Shown: positions 25,915 to 35,268, counted from the first letter of the stretch. The stretch: DNA of 36,985 nt from Psychrobacter sp. FME13 (GCF_014861395.1 NZ_RRYV01000022.1:1-36985), one strand, 5' to 3'. Notes: a model not told the origin generated them from the letters alone. A program made the numbers and translations.

Positions 25915-27261
25915 TTAGTTTAAGATACCAAAAGCCACCAATGCATCAGCCACACGTTTAAAGCCAACCATATTAGCACCCGCCATATAGTCGATATAGC
26001 CATTGTCAGTTTGACCATATTGCTCTGAGGCATTAGCCGCACTATTATGAATATCTTTCATAATACCTTTTAAACGCTCATCGACTTGCTCAAAGGTTTG
26101 ATATTGACGGACGGAGTTTTGCGACATCTCAAGCGCAGACACAGCGACACCACCAGCATTTGCGGCTTTACCAGGCGCATAATGGACGCGATGCAAGCGA
26201 ATATAATCAATCGCTTCCGCAGTTAGCGGCATATTGGCACCTTCAACTACATACGTTACACCATTTTCAACCAATCGCTTAGCATCTTCTGCACTCACTT
26301 CGTTTTGAGTGGCACATGGCAACGCAATATCAGCCTCAAACTGCCATGGTTTTTGTTTGGCAAGCCATTCGCCACCATAGACATCGACATACTCTGCTAA
26401 TGGTTTGTTTTGATATTTTTGTTTTTTGAGCCAATTAATTTTCTCTTGATTAAGACCTTGTTCATCGTACAAAGTCCCTTGTGAGTCAGATACCGTGATA
26501 GCTATACCGCCAAGCGCATTCACTTTTTCAGCGGCGTGGAGTGAGACATTTCCAGCGCCTGAGATAAGTACTTTTTTGCCTTTGATGTTATCACCTTGGG
26601 CGATAAGCATGTTTTCTAAGAAATAAACGGCACCGTAGCCAGTCGCTTCTGTGCGCATCAAACTGCCACCGAATCCCACGCCTTTACCAGTAAGAACACC
26701 AGTCGACTCACGTGTCAAATTTTTGTACATCGCAAACATATAGCTGACTTCTCGACCACCAACACCGATATCACCAGCAGGCACATCCATATCTTTACTT
26801 ACATAGTGATATAACTCACGCATAAAGGCATAGCAAAAACGACGGATTTCACTATCCGTTTTACCTTTAGGATCAAAATCAGAGCCACCTTTACCACCGC
26901 CAATCGGCAAGCCCGTTAAAGCGTTTTTAAAAATTTGCTCAAAACCTAAAAACTTCAGTACTGACTGATTAACCGTAGGGTGAAATCTAAGACCGCCTTT
27001 GTATGGTCCTAACGCATTACAGAACTGAACACGCCAACCACGATTGACTTGCACGTTGCCTTTATCATCTTCCCAGTTAATCCGAAAGCCAAATACCCGA
27101 TCAGGCTCCACCAAACGCTCAAATACTTTCAAAGTATTGTATTCAGGATGAGCATCATATAAAGGCTGAATCGTAATGGCCACCTCTTTTACTGCCTGAA
27201 TGAACTCTGGCTGATGCGCATAACGTGCTTCGACTTTTTTGATGGCCTGACTGATACTCAT
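25915..27261 (-). CDS. gdhA: NADP-type glutamate dehydrogenase
   Basis: GdhA interconverts glutamate with 2-oxoglutarate and ammonia. The 448 residues match the hexameric NADP-dependent class (about 447). Visible motifs are GWRVQFCNALGPYKGGLRFHP, the catalytic Lys region LPIGGGKGGSDFDPKGK, and the Rossmann segment ISGAGNVSLHAAEKV, whose residues suit NADP. The frame is open to 27282, but the ATG at 27261 follows AAGGAAG and begins the conserved MSISQAI. Its neighbours, the Hut genes, yield glutamate and ammonia, so the two may work together, although no HutC site of good quality precedes it. Confidence 0.95.
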   Translation of the reverse strand: MSISQAIKKVEARYAHQPEFIQAVKEVAITIQPLYDAHPEYNTLKVFERLVEPDRVFGFRINWEDDKGNVQVNRGWRVQFCNALGPYKGGLRFHPTVNQSVLKFLGFEQIFKNALTGLPIGGGKGGSDFDPKGKTDSEIRRFCYAFMRELYHYVSKDMDVPAGDIGVGGREVSYMFAMYKNLTRESTGVLTGKGVGFGGSLMRTEATGYGAVYFLENMLIAQGDNIKGKKVLISGAGNVSLHAAEKVNALGGIAITVSDSQGTLYDEQGLNQEKINWLKKQKYQNKPLAEYVDVYGGEWLAKQKPWQFEADIALPCATQNEVSAEDAKRLVENGVTYVVEGANMPLTAEAIDYIRLHRVHYAPGKAANAGGVAVSALEMSQNSVRQYQTFEQVDERLKGIMKDIHNSAANASEQYGQTDNGYIDYMAGANMVGFKRVADALVAFGILN

Positions 27262-27927
27262 ATATTTCTTCCTTAGGATCAAATGGTGATTGTACTTATT
27301 TACATCAACATCACGTCATATAAAGGCTGACGAGGAAATTTTTAACGCTGATATAAAACTGAAATCGCTTCTATACAAGGTTATGTATAGAAGCAAGGGG
27401 GATTAAAAACTGATTATGTATGTGACTACATTACACATATAGAGATAAAAACTATTTTTATTCCATAATTATATATCATTTTTTAGGTACATAAGTCTAG
27501 TAAATATCATCATCATGAAAGTTTATGATCAATAGCTAAGGCATATCCTTAATTCAATCAATAGTCGCTTAAAGCGTTTAAAAATGATTCAGCTTTATCA
27601 TTGATTTTCAAATAAGAACACACCCTACAAGTATCTTAACGCAACTAAAGACAGTAACATTTTACTGGCATGCTAGGCACTTGTATTAGCTTTTACCAAA
27701 AAAATAAACACTTGTTTTTATTTGTATATAAATTTAAGATAAAAGGTCGATAAAATATAACAAACGGTAAAAAAATATGGAAAAATGGCTTTTTTTCCGT
27801 TGCAGTATATATCAATGTTAACAACAAGGGTTTATAATCACCCGTCTATACAACATATAGTTATGTCTTTTTCAACATTATCAATAGCTATTCTATCAAT
27901 CCCACAATCTATCATAGAGAAAGCGAT
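27262..27927. other. Long AT-rich spacer between divergent gdhA and the Roadblock gene
   Basis: These 666 bases contain the promoters of two divergent units and no gene that I can support. A perfect hairpin lies at 27367-27394. A possible promoter toward the Roadblock gene is TTGTTT at 27712 with TAAGAT at 27735 (17-base spacing). A weak GGAAAAA/TTTTTTTCC hairpin lies near 27779-27798. Short open frames here lack ribosome binding sites and look spurious. Confidence 0.5.
27367..27394. promoter_or_regulatory. Perfect 11-bp inverted repeat upstream of gdhA
   Basis: GCTTCTATACA (27367-27377) and TGTATAGAAGC (27384-27394) pair perfectly around a six-base loop, about 105 bases upstream of the gdhA start. 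There is no T-run in the gdhA direction. It may be an operator for a dimeric regulator or a 5' leader hairpin. Confidence 0.45.
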
Positions 27928-28290
27928 ATGCGTACAGACTCATTCCAGCAAATTTTGGAAGACCTAAACAGTTCATCAACGGATGTTGAAGCATCTGCCT
28001 TAATTTCTAACGATGGTCTTATGATTGCCTCAGCACTACCAACAGGCATTGACGAAGACCGTGTTGGTGCAATGTCAGCAGCTTTGCTGTCATTGGGCGA
28101 TCGTGCAGGCCGTGAGTTGGCGCGTGGTAGTATCGATCGTATTATGATTCAAGGCGAGCAAGGCTACGTTATTATGACATCATCGGGAGATGAGGCGGTA
28201 CTGACGATTATGGCAAAACCAAATGCGAAACTTGGTTTGATATTCTTAGACATCAAGCGTGCATCAGAAGCCCTTGCAAAACTTATCTAA
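27928..28290 (+). CDS. Roadblock/LC7-domain protein
   Basis: This 120-residue protein is a single Roadblock/LC7 domain. It opens with FQQILEDLNSSSTDVEASALISNDGLMIASALP and continues with RVGAMSAALLSLGDRAGRELARG, IMIQGEQGYVIMTSSGDEAVLTIMA and a final amphipathic helix. Bacterial members such as MglB dimerise and act on Ras-like GTPases of the MglA type, or work as scaffolds. No GTPase is encoded in this window. It heads five plus-strand genes (to 31179) that appear to form a sensory module. AGAGAAAG precedes the ATG. A 237-base gap follows with only a weak 6-bp hairpin. Confidence 0.85.
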   Translation: MRTDSFQQILEDLNSSSTDVEASALISNDGLMIASALPTGIDEDRVGAMSAALLSLGDRAGRELARGSIDRIMIQGEQGYVIMTSSGDEAVLTIMAKPNAKLGLIFLDIKRASEALAKLI

Positions 28291-28527
28291 TGAGCGATTT
28301 TAGAGGTTTGTTAAACGAGAAACCTTACTTTAAATCAAAACTGAGTGACTGTCTCATAAAAACTATTTAAGATAATACACACTATTTTATAAGATCAGTG
28401 CTTAAATAAGTGTTAGGGTCAATAATAAGCTAAAACTCTATTCACTATAAATAACATTCTCGACAAGTTCCACATAAAGCTGGCTTTTTAATCATTATGA
28501 ATACAACGATCCATAAAGGAGATTACT

Positions 28528-29022
28528 ATGGGTTCTCCAATCCCTGATGCACATAAGCCTGATATGCCTGCTAAGCAGATTACTATAACTTACCATGATG
28601 GCACCTCACGCACTGTCTATGACACGGGTATTGAACGCCCTTATCCTGATGGCAAGCTGATTGTATCGCGTACTGATTTGAACGGTATACTGACACATAC
28701 CAATGATGCTTTTGTTGAAATTAGCGGTTACACTATTGAGGAACTAATCGGTCAACAACATTACATTTTGCGCCATCCTGATATGCCAAAAGCTGCTTAT
28801 AAAGACTTGTGGAGTACTGCAGTCTCTGGACAAAAGTGGCATGGCTATGTCAAAAACTTGTGCAAAGATGGTAGTCATTACTGGGTCTATGCTACTGTCG
28901 TGCCGAATGTTCGTCACGGCAAAACAGTAGGCTATACATCAGTACGACGCAAACCATCACGCAGCAAGATAGAAGCAGCGATAGCGTTGTATGCTGAAAT
29001 GAAAAAAAATGAGGAAGATTGA
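28528..29022 (+). CDS. Free-standing Aer-type PAS-domain protein
   Basis: This 164-residue protein has a disordered N-terminus (1-44) and one PAS domain (about 45-145). It closely resembles the FAD-binding PAS of the aerotaxis receptor Aer: SRTDLNGILTHTNDAFVEIS, then RHPDMPKAAYKDLW at 82-95, and KDGSHYWVYATVVPN. Aer residues Arg57, His58 and Asp60, needed for FAD binding, appear conserved in RHPD. Unlike Aer there is no membrane anchor, HAMP or methyl-accepting domain, so the output must be another protein. AAGGAG lies before the ATG. The next gene starts three bases after its stop codon, so the two are translationally linked. Confidence 0.88.
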   Translation: MGSPIPDAHKPDMPAKQITITYHDGTSRTVYDTGIERPYPDGKLIVSRTDLNGILTHTNDAFVEISGYTIEELIGQQHYILRHPDMPKAAYKDLWSTAVSGQKWHGYVKNLCKDGSHYWVYATVVPNVRHGKTVGYTSVRRKPSRSKIEAAIALYAEMKKNEED

Positions 29023-29025
29023 GTC

Positions 29026-29775
29026 ATGACGACACATAATATGTTAATCGCCCCAGATTTTTCGCCTGAGCGTTTCGCAGGCTGGCACATGTTCAATACG
29101 TTGATTCAAAAACGTGCTAACTTAAATATGCACTTGAACATTCCATCCTCACATGATGAGCAAGAGCAAGTCATTACTGCTGGTAACATTCAAATCATTT
29201 ATGCCAACCCTTTTGATGCAGCAACATTGATTCGTGAGCAAGGCTACCGTGCAGTCGCCCGCCCTATCGGAAAATCTGATGAGATGGTCATTGCCGCTGC
29301 AGCAAAGAGCGATATCAACTGCTTAGAAGACATAAAAACTGGCGCTACTGTAGCAATGGCCGATAACCGTGATGTTAAACTAGTTGGCCTACGCTTATTA
29401 GAAGCCATTGATATAGAAGAAGCTGATCTGACTTGGGATATCACTGAAACTTATCAAGCAGCAGCTCGAAAAGTCATTAAAGGCGAGGCCCAGGCTGCCT
29501 TTTTTTTAGCAGAGATATTTCATAGCTTTTCTCGTCTGACCAAAACTCAACTATCAGTACTTATCGAAAGTGATTTGGCTGATATCAGTCATGTACTGCT
29601 TATTAAAGAGGATTTCCCTGACACCGAAATCTTTATGAATGCCATTCTCAATCTGCATAATGACGACGATGGTAAAGAAGCATTAGCAGAACTGGGTATG
29701 CCTCATGGATTTGAAGCGATGGATGAGGAAGATGCTGAATTTATGATAGATTTAATGCAGACCTTGCTTGACTAG
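29026..29775 (+). CDS. Cytoplasmic PhnD/SsuA-like substrate-binding protein
   Basis: This 249-residue protein resembles periplasmic binding proteins of the PhnD/phosphonate type. It opens MLIAPDFSPERFAGWHMFNT, has IQIIYANPFDAATLIREQGYRAVARP in lobe 1 and the hinge DIKTGATVAMADNRDVKLVGLRLLEAI, and continues VIKGEAQAAFFLAEIFHSFS. It has no signal peptide or lipobox and no ABC permease or ATPase nearby, so it is probably a cytoplasmic ligand sensor rather than a transporter part. The C-terminal tail is strongly acidic (EAMDEEDAEF). It is tightly linked to the PAS gene. Confidence 0.75.
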   Translation: MTTHNMLIAPDFSPERFAGWHMFNTLIQKRANLNMHLNIPSSHDEQEQVITAGNIQIIYANPFDAATLIREQGYRAVARPIGKSDEMVIAAAAKSDINCLEDIKTGATVAMADNRDVKLVGLRLLEAIDIEEADLTWDITETYQAAARKVIKGEAQAAFFLAEIFHSFSRLTKTQLSVLIESDLADISHVLLIKEDFPDTEIFMNAILNLHNDDDGKEALAELGMPHGFEAMDEEDAEFMIDLMQTLLD

Positions 29776-29899
29776 TTTTTCATTGAGATATTGACATATT
29801 GCATCGTTTTGCTTGCTTAGGTCATAGCCTATTGCACCTTAATGGTCGCTATATAATATGAGCCATACAATAGCGACTATGACTTACAAGGACACTATT

Positions 29900-30523
29900 A
29901 TGTCTGATTTAGATCTTATCAAAGAAAATGAGATGGAAGCTCGGCGAGTATTTCGTTTATACTCACGTAAAGTATTTTTGGCACCCAACAATCGTCATTT
30001 TCACGAACAACGTATCAATGCTGCGCTATTATTGAACGAAAAAGAGCCTTTACAAGGTGCCGTTGCAGACTTTTTTTATGGCTGTTGGTATGATATCCCT
30101 TATGATGTAAACAACTTGTTTATTCGTGTCAAAGGTCGGCTTTACCCTCATATTGAGCAAGGGTTCCGCGAATGTATCAATAAGAAAAGATACATTCAAC
30201 GCAATAGTATGCTCGCAACCCGTTGGAGCGTGTTGGTTTCGCCTTCTCTCAATGAACAAAAGCGACGACTACGTATCAGTAGCGATGATGCCAAAGAAAT
30301 ATCTAAGGACATCACAACTGAACTGATGCAAGCACGTGATGATGAAGACTGGGGTACAATTGAGCAGATCGAAAACGAATTTTTTGCTCACTGTATCGCA
30401 CGCAATGATCGGCTTGCCTTCTCTTTAGTATGGTTTCGCTTAGGCAAAAGCGACTGGCAGTTTGATGAACGTTGGAATAACTGTCAACAAAACCTTGATC
30501 AAACCCAAAACATTAAAACTTAA
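29900..30523 (+). CDS. Uncharacterised soluble protein of the Roadblock/PAS cluster
   Basis: I do not recognise this 207-residue protein. It is soluble, rich in charged residues and probably helical, with many Arg/Lys in the centre (NEQKRRLRISSDDAKE) and several Trp near the C-terminus (FSLVWFRLGKSDWQFDERW). The frame is open upstream to 29858, but the ATG at 29900 follows AAGGA at seven bases and begins MSDLDLIKENEMEARRVF. It lies 124 bases after the binding-protein gene and 41 before the next one, same strand. No GTPase P-loop or nucleotide motif is visible. It may be an adaptor or effector for the module. Confidence 0.6.
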   Translation: MSDLDLIKENEMEARRVFRLYSRKVFLAPNNRHFHEQRINAALLLNEKEPLQGAVADFFYGCWYDIPYDVNNLFIRVKGRLYPHIEQGFRECINKKRYIQRNSMLATRWSVLVSPSLNEQKRRLRISSDDAKEISKDITTELMQARDDEDWGTIEQIENEFFAHCIARNDRLAFSLVWFRLGKSDWQFDERWNNCQQNLDQTQNIKT

Positions 30524-30564
30524 TTTATTGCCTATTTATAACCTTTATTATAACGGTAGCTGCT

Positions 30565-31179
30565 ATGTCTTCTTATTTAAATGCTGATAAAACGTATCTG
30601 ACTTTAACTCCAGCCGGTATTTTTGAGGCATTTTCTCAAAGTGAACCCACTGATAAGCAGTTATCATTACAAGACTTACTGTCTTATGCACAGACACTGC
30701 TCGCAGCCGAATGGCTAGAACGCTACTCTGATGAATGGTTGCAAAACTTTATCGAGCAAGGTTGGATTGAAAAACTGTCCTTGCTTTTACCAGCACCTAA
30801 TCTACCACTAGATCAGTTCTTACCCTACGTGGTTGCTAGCTTGTCAGGGAAACGCCGTGCCGCCATCGGCTCTGATGAAGGATTCTGTTTGGCACGCATT
30901 GGCTACAGCCAAGAAGAAGCCGATATGTTGAGTGTCGCAGCGGCTGACTTTTCAGGATTTATACTACGTCAAAAACAACGTGGTTGGGCAGTAGAAAGCC
31001 AAGCCATCTCGTTTTTTCAGCAGGTTGATATGTTGATTCCTGAGACCAGTTTTGTGTTTTTATGGATTGATGGTTCAGGCTACGTACTCATCATCGATGG
31101 CGAACCTCTAACCAACAGCCGTGCTTTTGTAGAACTGGTATGGGCGTTAAAAACTTCAGGATTAAGATTTCTTAGCTAA
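30565..31179 (+). CDS. Uncharacterised protein with a possible Roadblock-like C-terminal half
   Basis: This 204-residue protein has an acidic helical N-terminal half (1-95) and a C-terminal half that loosely follows the Roadblock pattern. AAIGSDEGFCLARIGYSQEE, then a helix AAADFSGFILRQKQRG, two strands SFVFLWIDGSGYVLII and a last helix FVELVWALKTS resemble the order in the first gene of the cluster (SNDGLMIASAL, helix, GYVIMTSSGDEAVLTIMA, helix). This is my visual alignment, not a proven homology. Last gene of the five-gene series, 41 bases after its neighbour, with a weak ribosome binding site. Confidence 0.55.
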   Translation: MSSYLNADKTYLTLTPAGIFEAFSQSEPTDKQLSLQDLLSYAQTLLAAEWLERYSDEWLQNFIEQGWIEKLSLLLPAPNLPLDQFLPYVVASLSGKRRAAIGSDEGFCLARIGYSQEEADMLSVAAADFSGFILRQKQRGWAVESQAISFFQQVDMLIPETSFVFLWIDGSGYVLIIDGEPLTNSRAFVELVWALKTSGLRFLS

Positions 31180-31541
31180 AATTTCTTAGCTAGAGCATTA
31201 AACCATCTAACATCATACATGCAACTGGCCCTAGGGTCTGTTGTTACCGTAGACTACTCTATCAATCTGCTACAACGTCACTTTTGCCTGATACTTAACA
31301 TACTCTAATGTTTCAATTATCAACGTTAATGCCCTGCGAATTAACAATTCATACCTCTTACTTCGTCATACTGTCTTCTATCAATATTCTGTTTTGGGAT
31401 ATTATCCAATACTTTCGCTTAACTGGTCAGCATGCTTTATTAGGTTTGTTGGCTCTCTATGACTTATGAAATTTATGGTTTATAAAATTTATGGCTTATG
31501 AAACAGTCATAACCTGCTAGCTCTCAACAACAGGAGTCTAT
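31180..31541. other. Gene-free stretch before the HAD gene
   Basis: These 362 bases contain the end of the Roadblock cluster and the HAD promoter region. TTTCTTAGCTA is repeated at the end of the preceding gene (about 31169 and 31182). An imperfect repeat of the type TTATGAAATTTATGG/TTATAAAATTTATGG lies at about 31460-31505. No clear terminator or RNA gene was seen. Confidence 0.5.
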
Positions 31542-32237
31542 ATGTCCGTTAACTCAACCCACCCAATTATTGTATTTGATGTCAATGAAACCTTGCTAGA
31601 TATTGAGACCTTAACCCCTTTATTCACTCGCTTATTCGATGACAAGCTCATGCTAAGAGAGTGGTTCGCTCAACTGGTACTCTACTCTCAAACCATGACG
31701 CTATCAGGGCTGTATGCACCTTTTGGTGAGCTAGGTGTTGGCGCCTTACAGATGACTGCTGATATCCATAAAATCACGCTGACAGATGACGATATCACAG
31801 AACTCAAAACACTCATGGGAAAAATGCCGGCCCATCCCGATGTCATACCTGCATTGACCAAGCTACGTGATGCAGGGTTTCGACTGGCGACATTGACCAA
31901 TTCAGCAAGTAGCACCTCTCCTTCACCACTCGAAAAAGCCGGTATCAGTCAGTTCTTTGAGCAGCAATTCAGCGTAGAAACTGTCGGAAAATTCAAACCC
32001 GCACCTGAGACTTATCAAATGGTCGCCAAGGAAATGTCTGTTGAGACGTCAGATTTATGCCTCGTAGCTTCTCATCTTTGGGATACGATAGGCGCTCAAG
32101 CGGCTGGTTGCCAAGGTGCATTTCTAAAACGCCCTCATAACGCTATGTTACCTGCGTCCAATGTACCGACACCGAATTTTATGGCCTCAGATCTTGTCAC
32201 GCTTGCTAAGAAAATCATACTCGATGCTAAAAACTAG
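31542..32237 (+). CDS. HAD-superfamily hydrolase, haloacid dehalogenase type II-like
   Basis: This 231-residue HAD protein has motif I FDVNETLLD (nucleophile Asp13), motif II TLTNSA, motif III Lys in GKFKPAPETY and motif IV in HLWDTIGAQAAGC. It is close to (S)-2-haloacid dehalogenases in length and fold. However, in true L-2-haloacid dehalogenases motif IV usually reads SSNxWD, whereas here it is ASHLWD, lacking the Ser and Asn of that pair. A dehalogenase function is therefore uncertain, and another small substrate is possible. A strong AGGAG precedes the ATG. It converges with the GNAT gene. Confidence 0.8.
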   Translation: MSVNSTHPIIVFDVNETLLDIETLTPLFTRLFDDKLMLREWFAQLVLYSQTMTLSGLYAPFGELGVGALQMTADIHKITLTDDDITELKTLMGKMPAHPDVIPALTKLRDAGFRLATLTNSASSTSPSPLEKAGISQFFEQQFSVETVGKFKPAPETYQMVAKEMSVETSDLCLVASHLWDTIGAQAAGCQGAFLKRPHNAMLPASNVPTPNFMASDLVTLAKKIILDAKN

Positions 32238-32280
32238 AGGCTGTTAAACAAGAAAGCTATTACCGTCAATAATTAAAATT

Positions 32281-32829
32281 TTACCGCCACTGCTCCTGAG
32301 TAATTTTATATAGCACATGCTCAGCAAGTGGATGGTTAGACTCAAGCATTGGATGATAAAAGTTTTCTTGCGTATCAGTCATGCCAATGCGCTGCATGAT
32401 TAATTGCGAGTGCTTGTTAATAACAGCCGTAAACGCGACGACCTCATCAAGCATTAACGTTTCAAATGCAAACGTTAATGAAGCTCTTGCGGCCTCCGTT
32501 GCATAACCTTTTCCCCAATAATCTTTGTGTAGTCGCCAAGCCATCTCTACAGCAGGTGCAAAAGGCATATCAACATGTGCTTCATTTAAGCCAACCATAC
32601 CGATAAAGGCATTCGTCTCTTTTAGGCTCACGGCCCAAAATCCCCAGCCTTTATCTTCAATAAGCTTTGAACATTTATTGGCTATGGCATCGCTCAATTT
32701 TGGTGACAGTGGCTTGGGAAAATACTTCATGACGTCAAGATCAGCATTCATTTCAGCAAAGACAGGTAAATCACTCGCCTGCCACTGTCTAAGATAGAGA
32801 CGTTCCGTTTCTATTGTCTGAGGTTTCAT
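32281..32829 (-). CDS. GNAT-family N-acetyltransferase (RimJ/RimL-like)
   Basis: This 182-residue acetyltransferase starts IETERLYLRQWQASDLPVFAEMNAD, the typical RimJ/RimL N-terminus. The acetyl-CoA loop is YWGKGYATEAARASL, and TAVINKHSQLIMQRIGM is the C-terminal helix motif. The substrate is unknown and could be a protein N-terminus or a small amine. AAAAGG lies ten bases before the ATG at 32829. Directly upstream of that ribosome binding site is an eight-unit heptanucleotide repeat, so expression may vary with repeat number. Confidence 0.88.
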   Translation of the reverse strand: MKPQTIETERLYLRQWQASDLPVFAEMNADLDVMKYFPKPLSPKLSDAIANKCSKLIEDKGWGFWAVSLKETNAFIGMVGLNEAHVDMPFAPAVEMAWRLHKDYWGKGYATEAARASLTFAFETLMLDEVVAFTAVINKHSQLIMQRIGMTDTQENFYHPMLESNHPLAEHVLYKITQEQWR

Positions 32830-32844
32830 ACTGTTTGACCTTTT

Positions 32845-32900
32845 GCTTTATGCTTTATGCTTTATGCTTTATGCTTTATGCTTTATGCTTTATGCTTTAG
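32845..32900. repeat. Heptanucleotide repeat (GCTTTAT)7 plus GCTTTAG
   Basis: Seven perfect GCTTTAT units followed by GCTTTAG occupy 56 bases. On the minus strand this is ATAAAGC repeated, ending 15 bases before the GNAT start codon. A terminator on the far side leaves the array as almost the whole promoter region of that gene. Confidence 0.95.
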
Positions 32901-32905
32901 CCTAA

Positions 32906-32940
32906 AAAAATACCGCTTCCATCTTAGAAGTGGTATTTTT
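32906..32940. terminator. Bidirectional terminator between adhC and the GNAT gene
   Basis: The arms AAAAATACCGCTTC (32906-32919) and GAAGTGGTATTTTT (32927-32940) pair with one G-U and a seven-base loop, with T-runs on either strand. It can end the minus-strand formaldehyde dehydrogenase transcript before the GNAT gene. Confidence 0.8.
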
Positions 32941-32966
32941 ATCATTACTATAGGCGATTTAATATT

Positions 32967-33069
32967 AAAAAATACAGCGATACGGATTATATTTTGCGTA
33001 GCCTCTGTCTGCGTAGGCACAGCAAGCAAGAAAAATATAACCGATATCGCGTGGTTGTATTTGTATTTT
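32967..33069. repeat. Imperfect hairpin element of about 100 bp
   Basis: AATACAGCGATACGG followed by TTATATTTT at the left is mirrored at the right by AAAAATATAACCGATATCGCG and TTGTATT. The centre contains GCGTAGCC, TCTGTCT and GCGTAGGC. The arms pair over about 25 bases with small gaps. It lies in the adhC 3' region and resembles a dispersed palindromic repeat, but no second copy is in this window. Confidence 0.5.
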
Positions 33070-33090
33070 TTATTTAGGGCTGACTATCGT

Positions 33091-34293
<1,203 letters not shown>

Positions 34294-34330
34294 TCATTAT
34301 AGTTATTTCTAGCATGATAACAATATGCTA

Positions 34331-34342
34331 TATTTGCAAATA
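34331..34342. promoter_or_regulatory. Palindrome in the frmA-lysR divergent promoter
   Basis: TATTTGCAAATA is a perfect 12-bp palindrome in the 150-base gap between frmA and the LysR gene, 24 bases before the LysR start codon. It fits the T-Nx-A pattern of LysR-type operators and would allow autoregulation together with control of frmA. Confidence 0.5.
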
Positions 34343-34365
34343 ACTTTTACATATTGGTAATAATC

Positions 34366-35268
34366 ATGCGTTGGGATGGGGTCAGTGAGTTTGTTTATGT
34401 TGCAGAATACGAGAGCTTCACGCGCGCCGCCAAAGAACTAGGTATCTCAACCGCACAAGTCAGCCGACAAATCAGTGCATTAGAGAAACGGCTTAATATT
34501 AAACTGCTATATCGTACAACACGAAAAGTCTCACTCACAGAAGAAGGACGTGTTTTCTATCAACACTGCCGTGGTGTATTAGACGGCTTAGATGCTGCTG
34601 AACAGGCGGTCAGTCGCTTTCAATCAACGCCACAAGGTCGAATTAAACTAACGGCACCTATGACGTATGGCGAGCAGCAATTATTACCGCTGATCAATGA
34701 TTTTATGGTGCAGTATAGTAATATCGAAGTAACAGCGTTTTTGAGTAATCAAATGATTGACTTGATTGATGGTGGTTACGATTTAGCGATTCGCATCGGT
34801 AAATTAAGCGACTCAACGATGATGGCAAAGAAGCTCAGCCATCGCACTAACTTTGTCTGTGCCGCGCCTTCTTATCTCGATACATATGGCACGCCTCACT
34901 CTCTGAATGATTTGAGTCATCATAACTGCTTACTGGGTACTCGTGATTATTGGTACTTTAGAGATGCCGACCAAATAGATAGCGATCAAAAAACCAATAA
35001 CAGTGTCAAAGAAAAAAACTTGCGTGTCTCTGGAAACATCCAATATAACAATGGGCATAGCCTAGTCGATGCCGCTTTGAAAGGTTTGGGTGTCGTCCAG
35101 CTGCCTGACTATTACGTGCAAAAGTATTTAGAATCAGGGGAGCTGATAAGCTTATTGGATGACTATCGAGAGCCAGAAGAAAGTATTTGGGCTATTTATC
35201 CGCACAATCGTCATTTATCACCAAAGATTAGGTTGCTGGTAGACTATCTGGCAGAACGTTTGGCTTAA
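34366..35268 (+). CDS. LysR-family transcriptional regulator
   Basis: This 300-residue LysR regulator has an N-terminal helix-turn-helix (about 14-60: ESFTRAAKELGISTAQVSRQ, ISALEKRLNIKLLYRTTRKVSLTEEG). A periplasmic-binding-like effector domain follows, with GRIKLTAPMTYGEQQLLPL. It belongs to the group with a C-terminal QLPDYYVQKYLESGELISLL. It is divergent from frmA, so control of formaldehyde detoxification is the likely role, by context only. The frame opens with a TTG at 34354, but the ATG at 34366 starts the conserved MRWDGVSEFVYVAE; its ribosome binding site is weak. Confidence 0.88.
   Translation: MRWDGVSEFVYVAEYESFTRAAKELGISTAQVSRQISALEKRLNIKLLYRTTRKVSLTEEGRVFYQHCRGVLDGLDAAEQAVSRFQSTPQGRIKLTAPMTYGEQQLLPLINDFMVQYSNIEVTAFLSNQMIDLIDGGYDLAIRIGKLSDSTMMAKKLSHRTNFVCAAPSYLDTYGTPHSLNDLSHHNCLLGTRDYWYFRDADQIDSDQKTNNSVKEKNLRVSGNIQYNNGHSLVDAALKGLGVVQLPDYYVQKYLESGELISLLDDYREPEESIWAIYPHNRHLSPKIRLLVDYLAERLA

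Noticed and set aside
27722..27733. HutC-like site TTGTATATAAAT upstream of the Roadblock gene
   Set aside because: Only the left half fits the palindrome and the region is very AT-rich, so a chance match is likely.
31190..31235. Fourth MITE copy near CTAGAGCATTAAACC and GGCCCTAGGG
   Set aside because: Only the tips resemble the family; the length, core palindrome and TA-bounded structure are absent.
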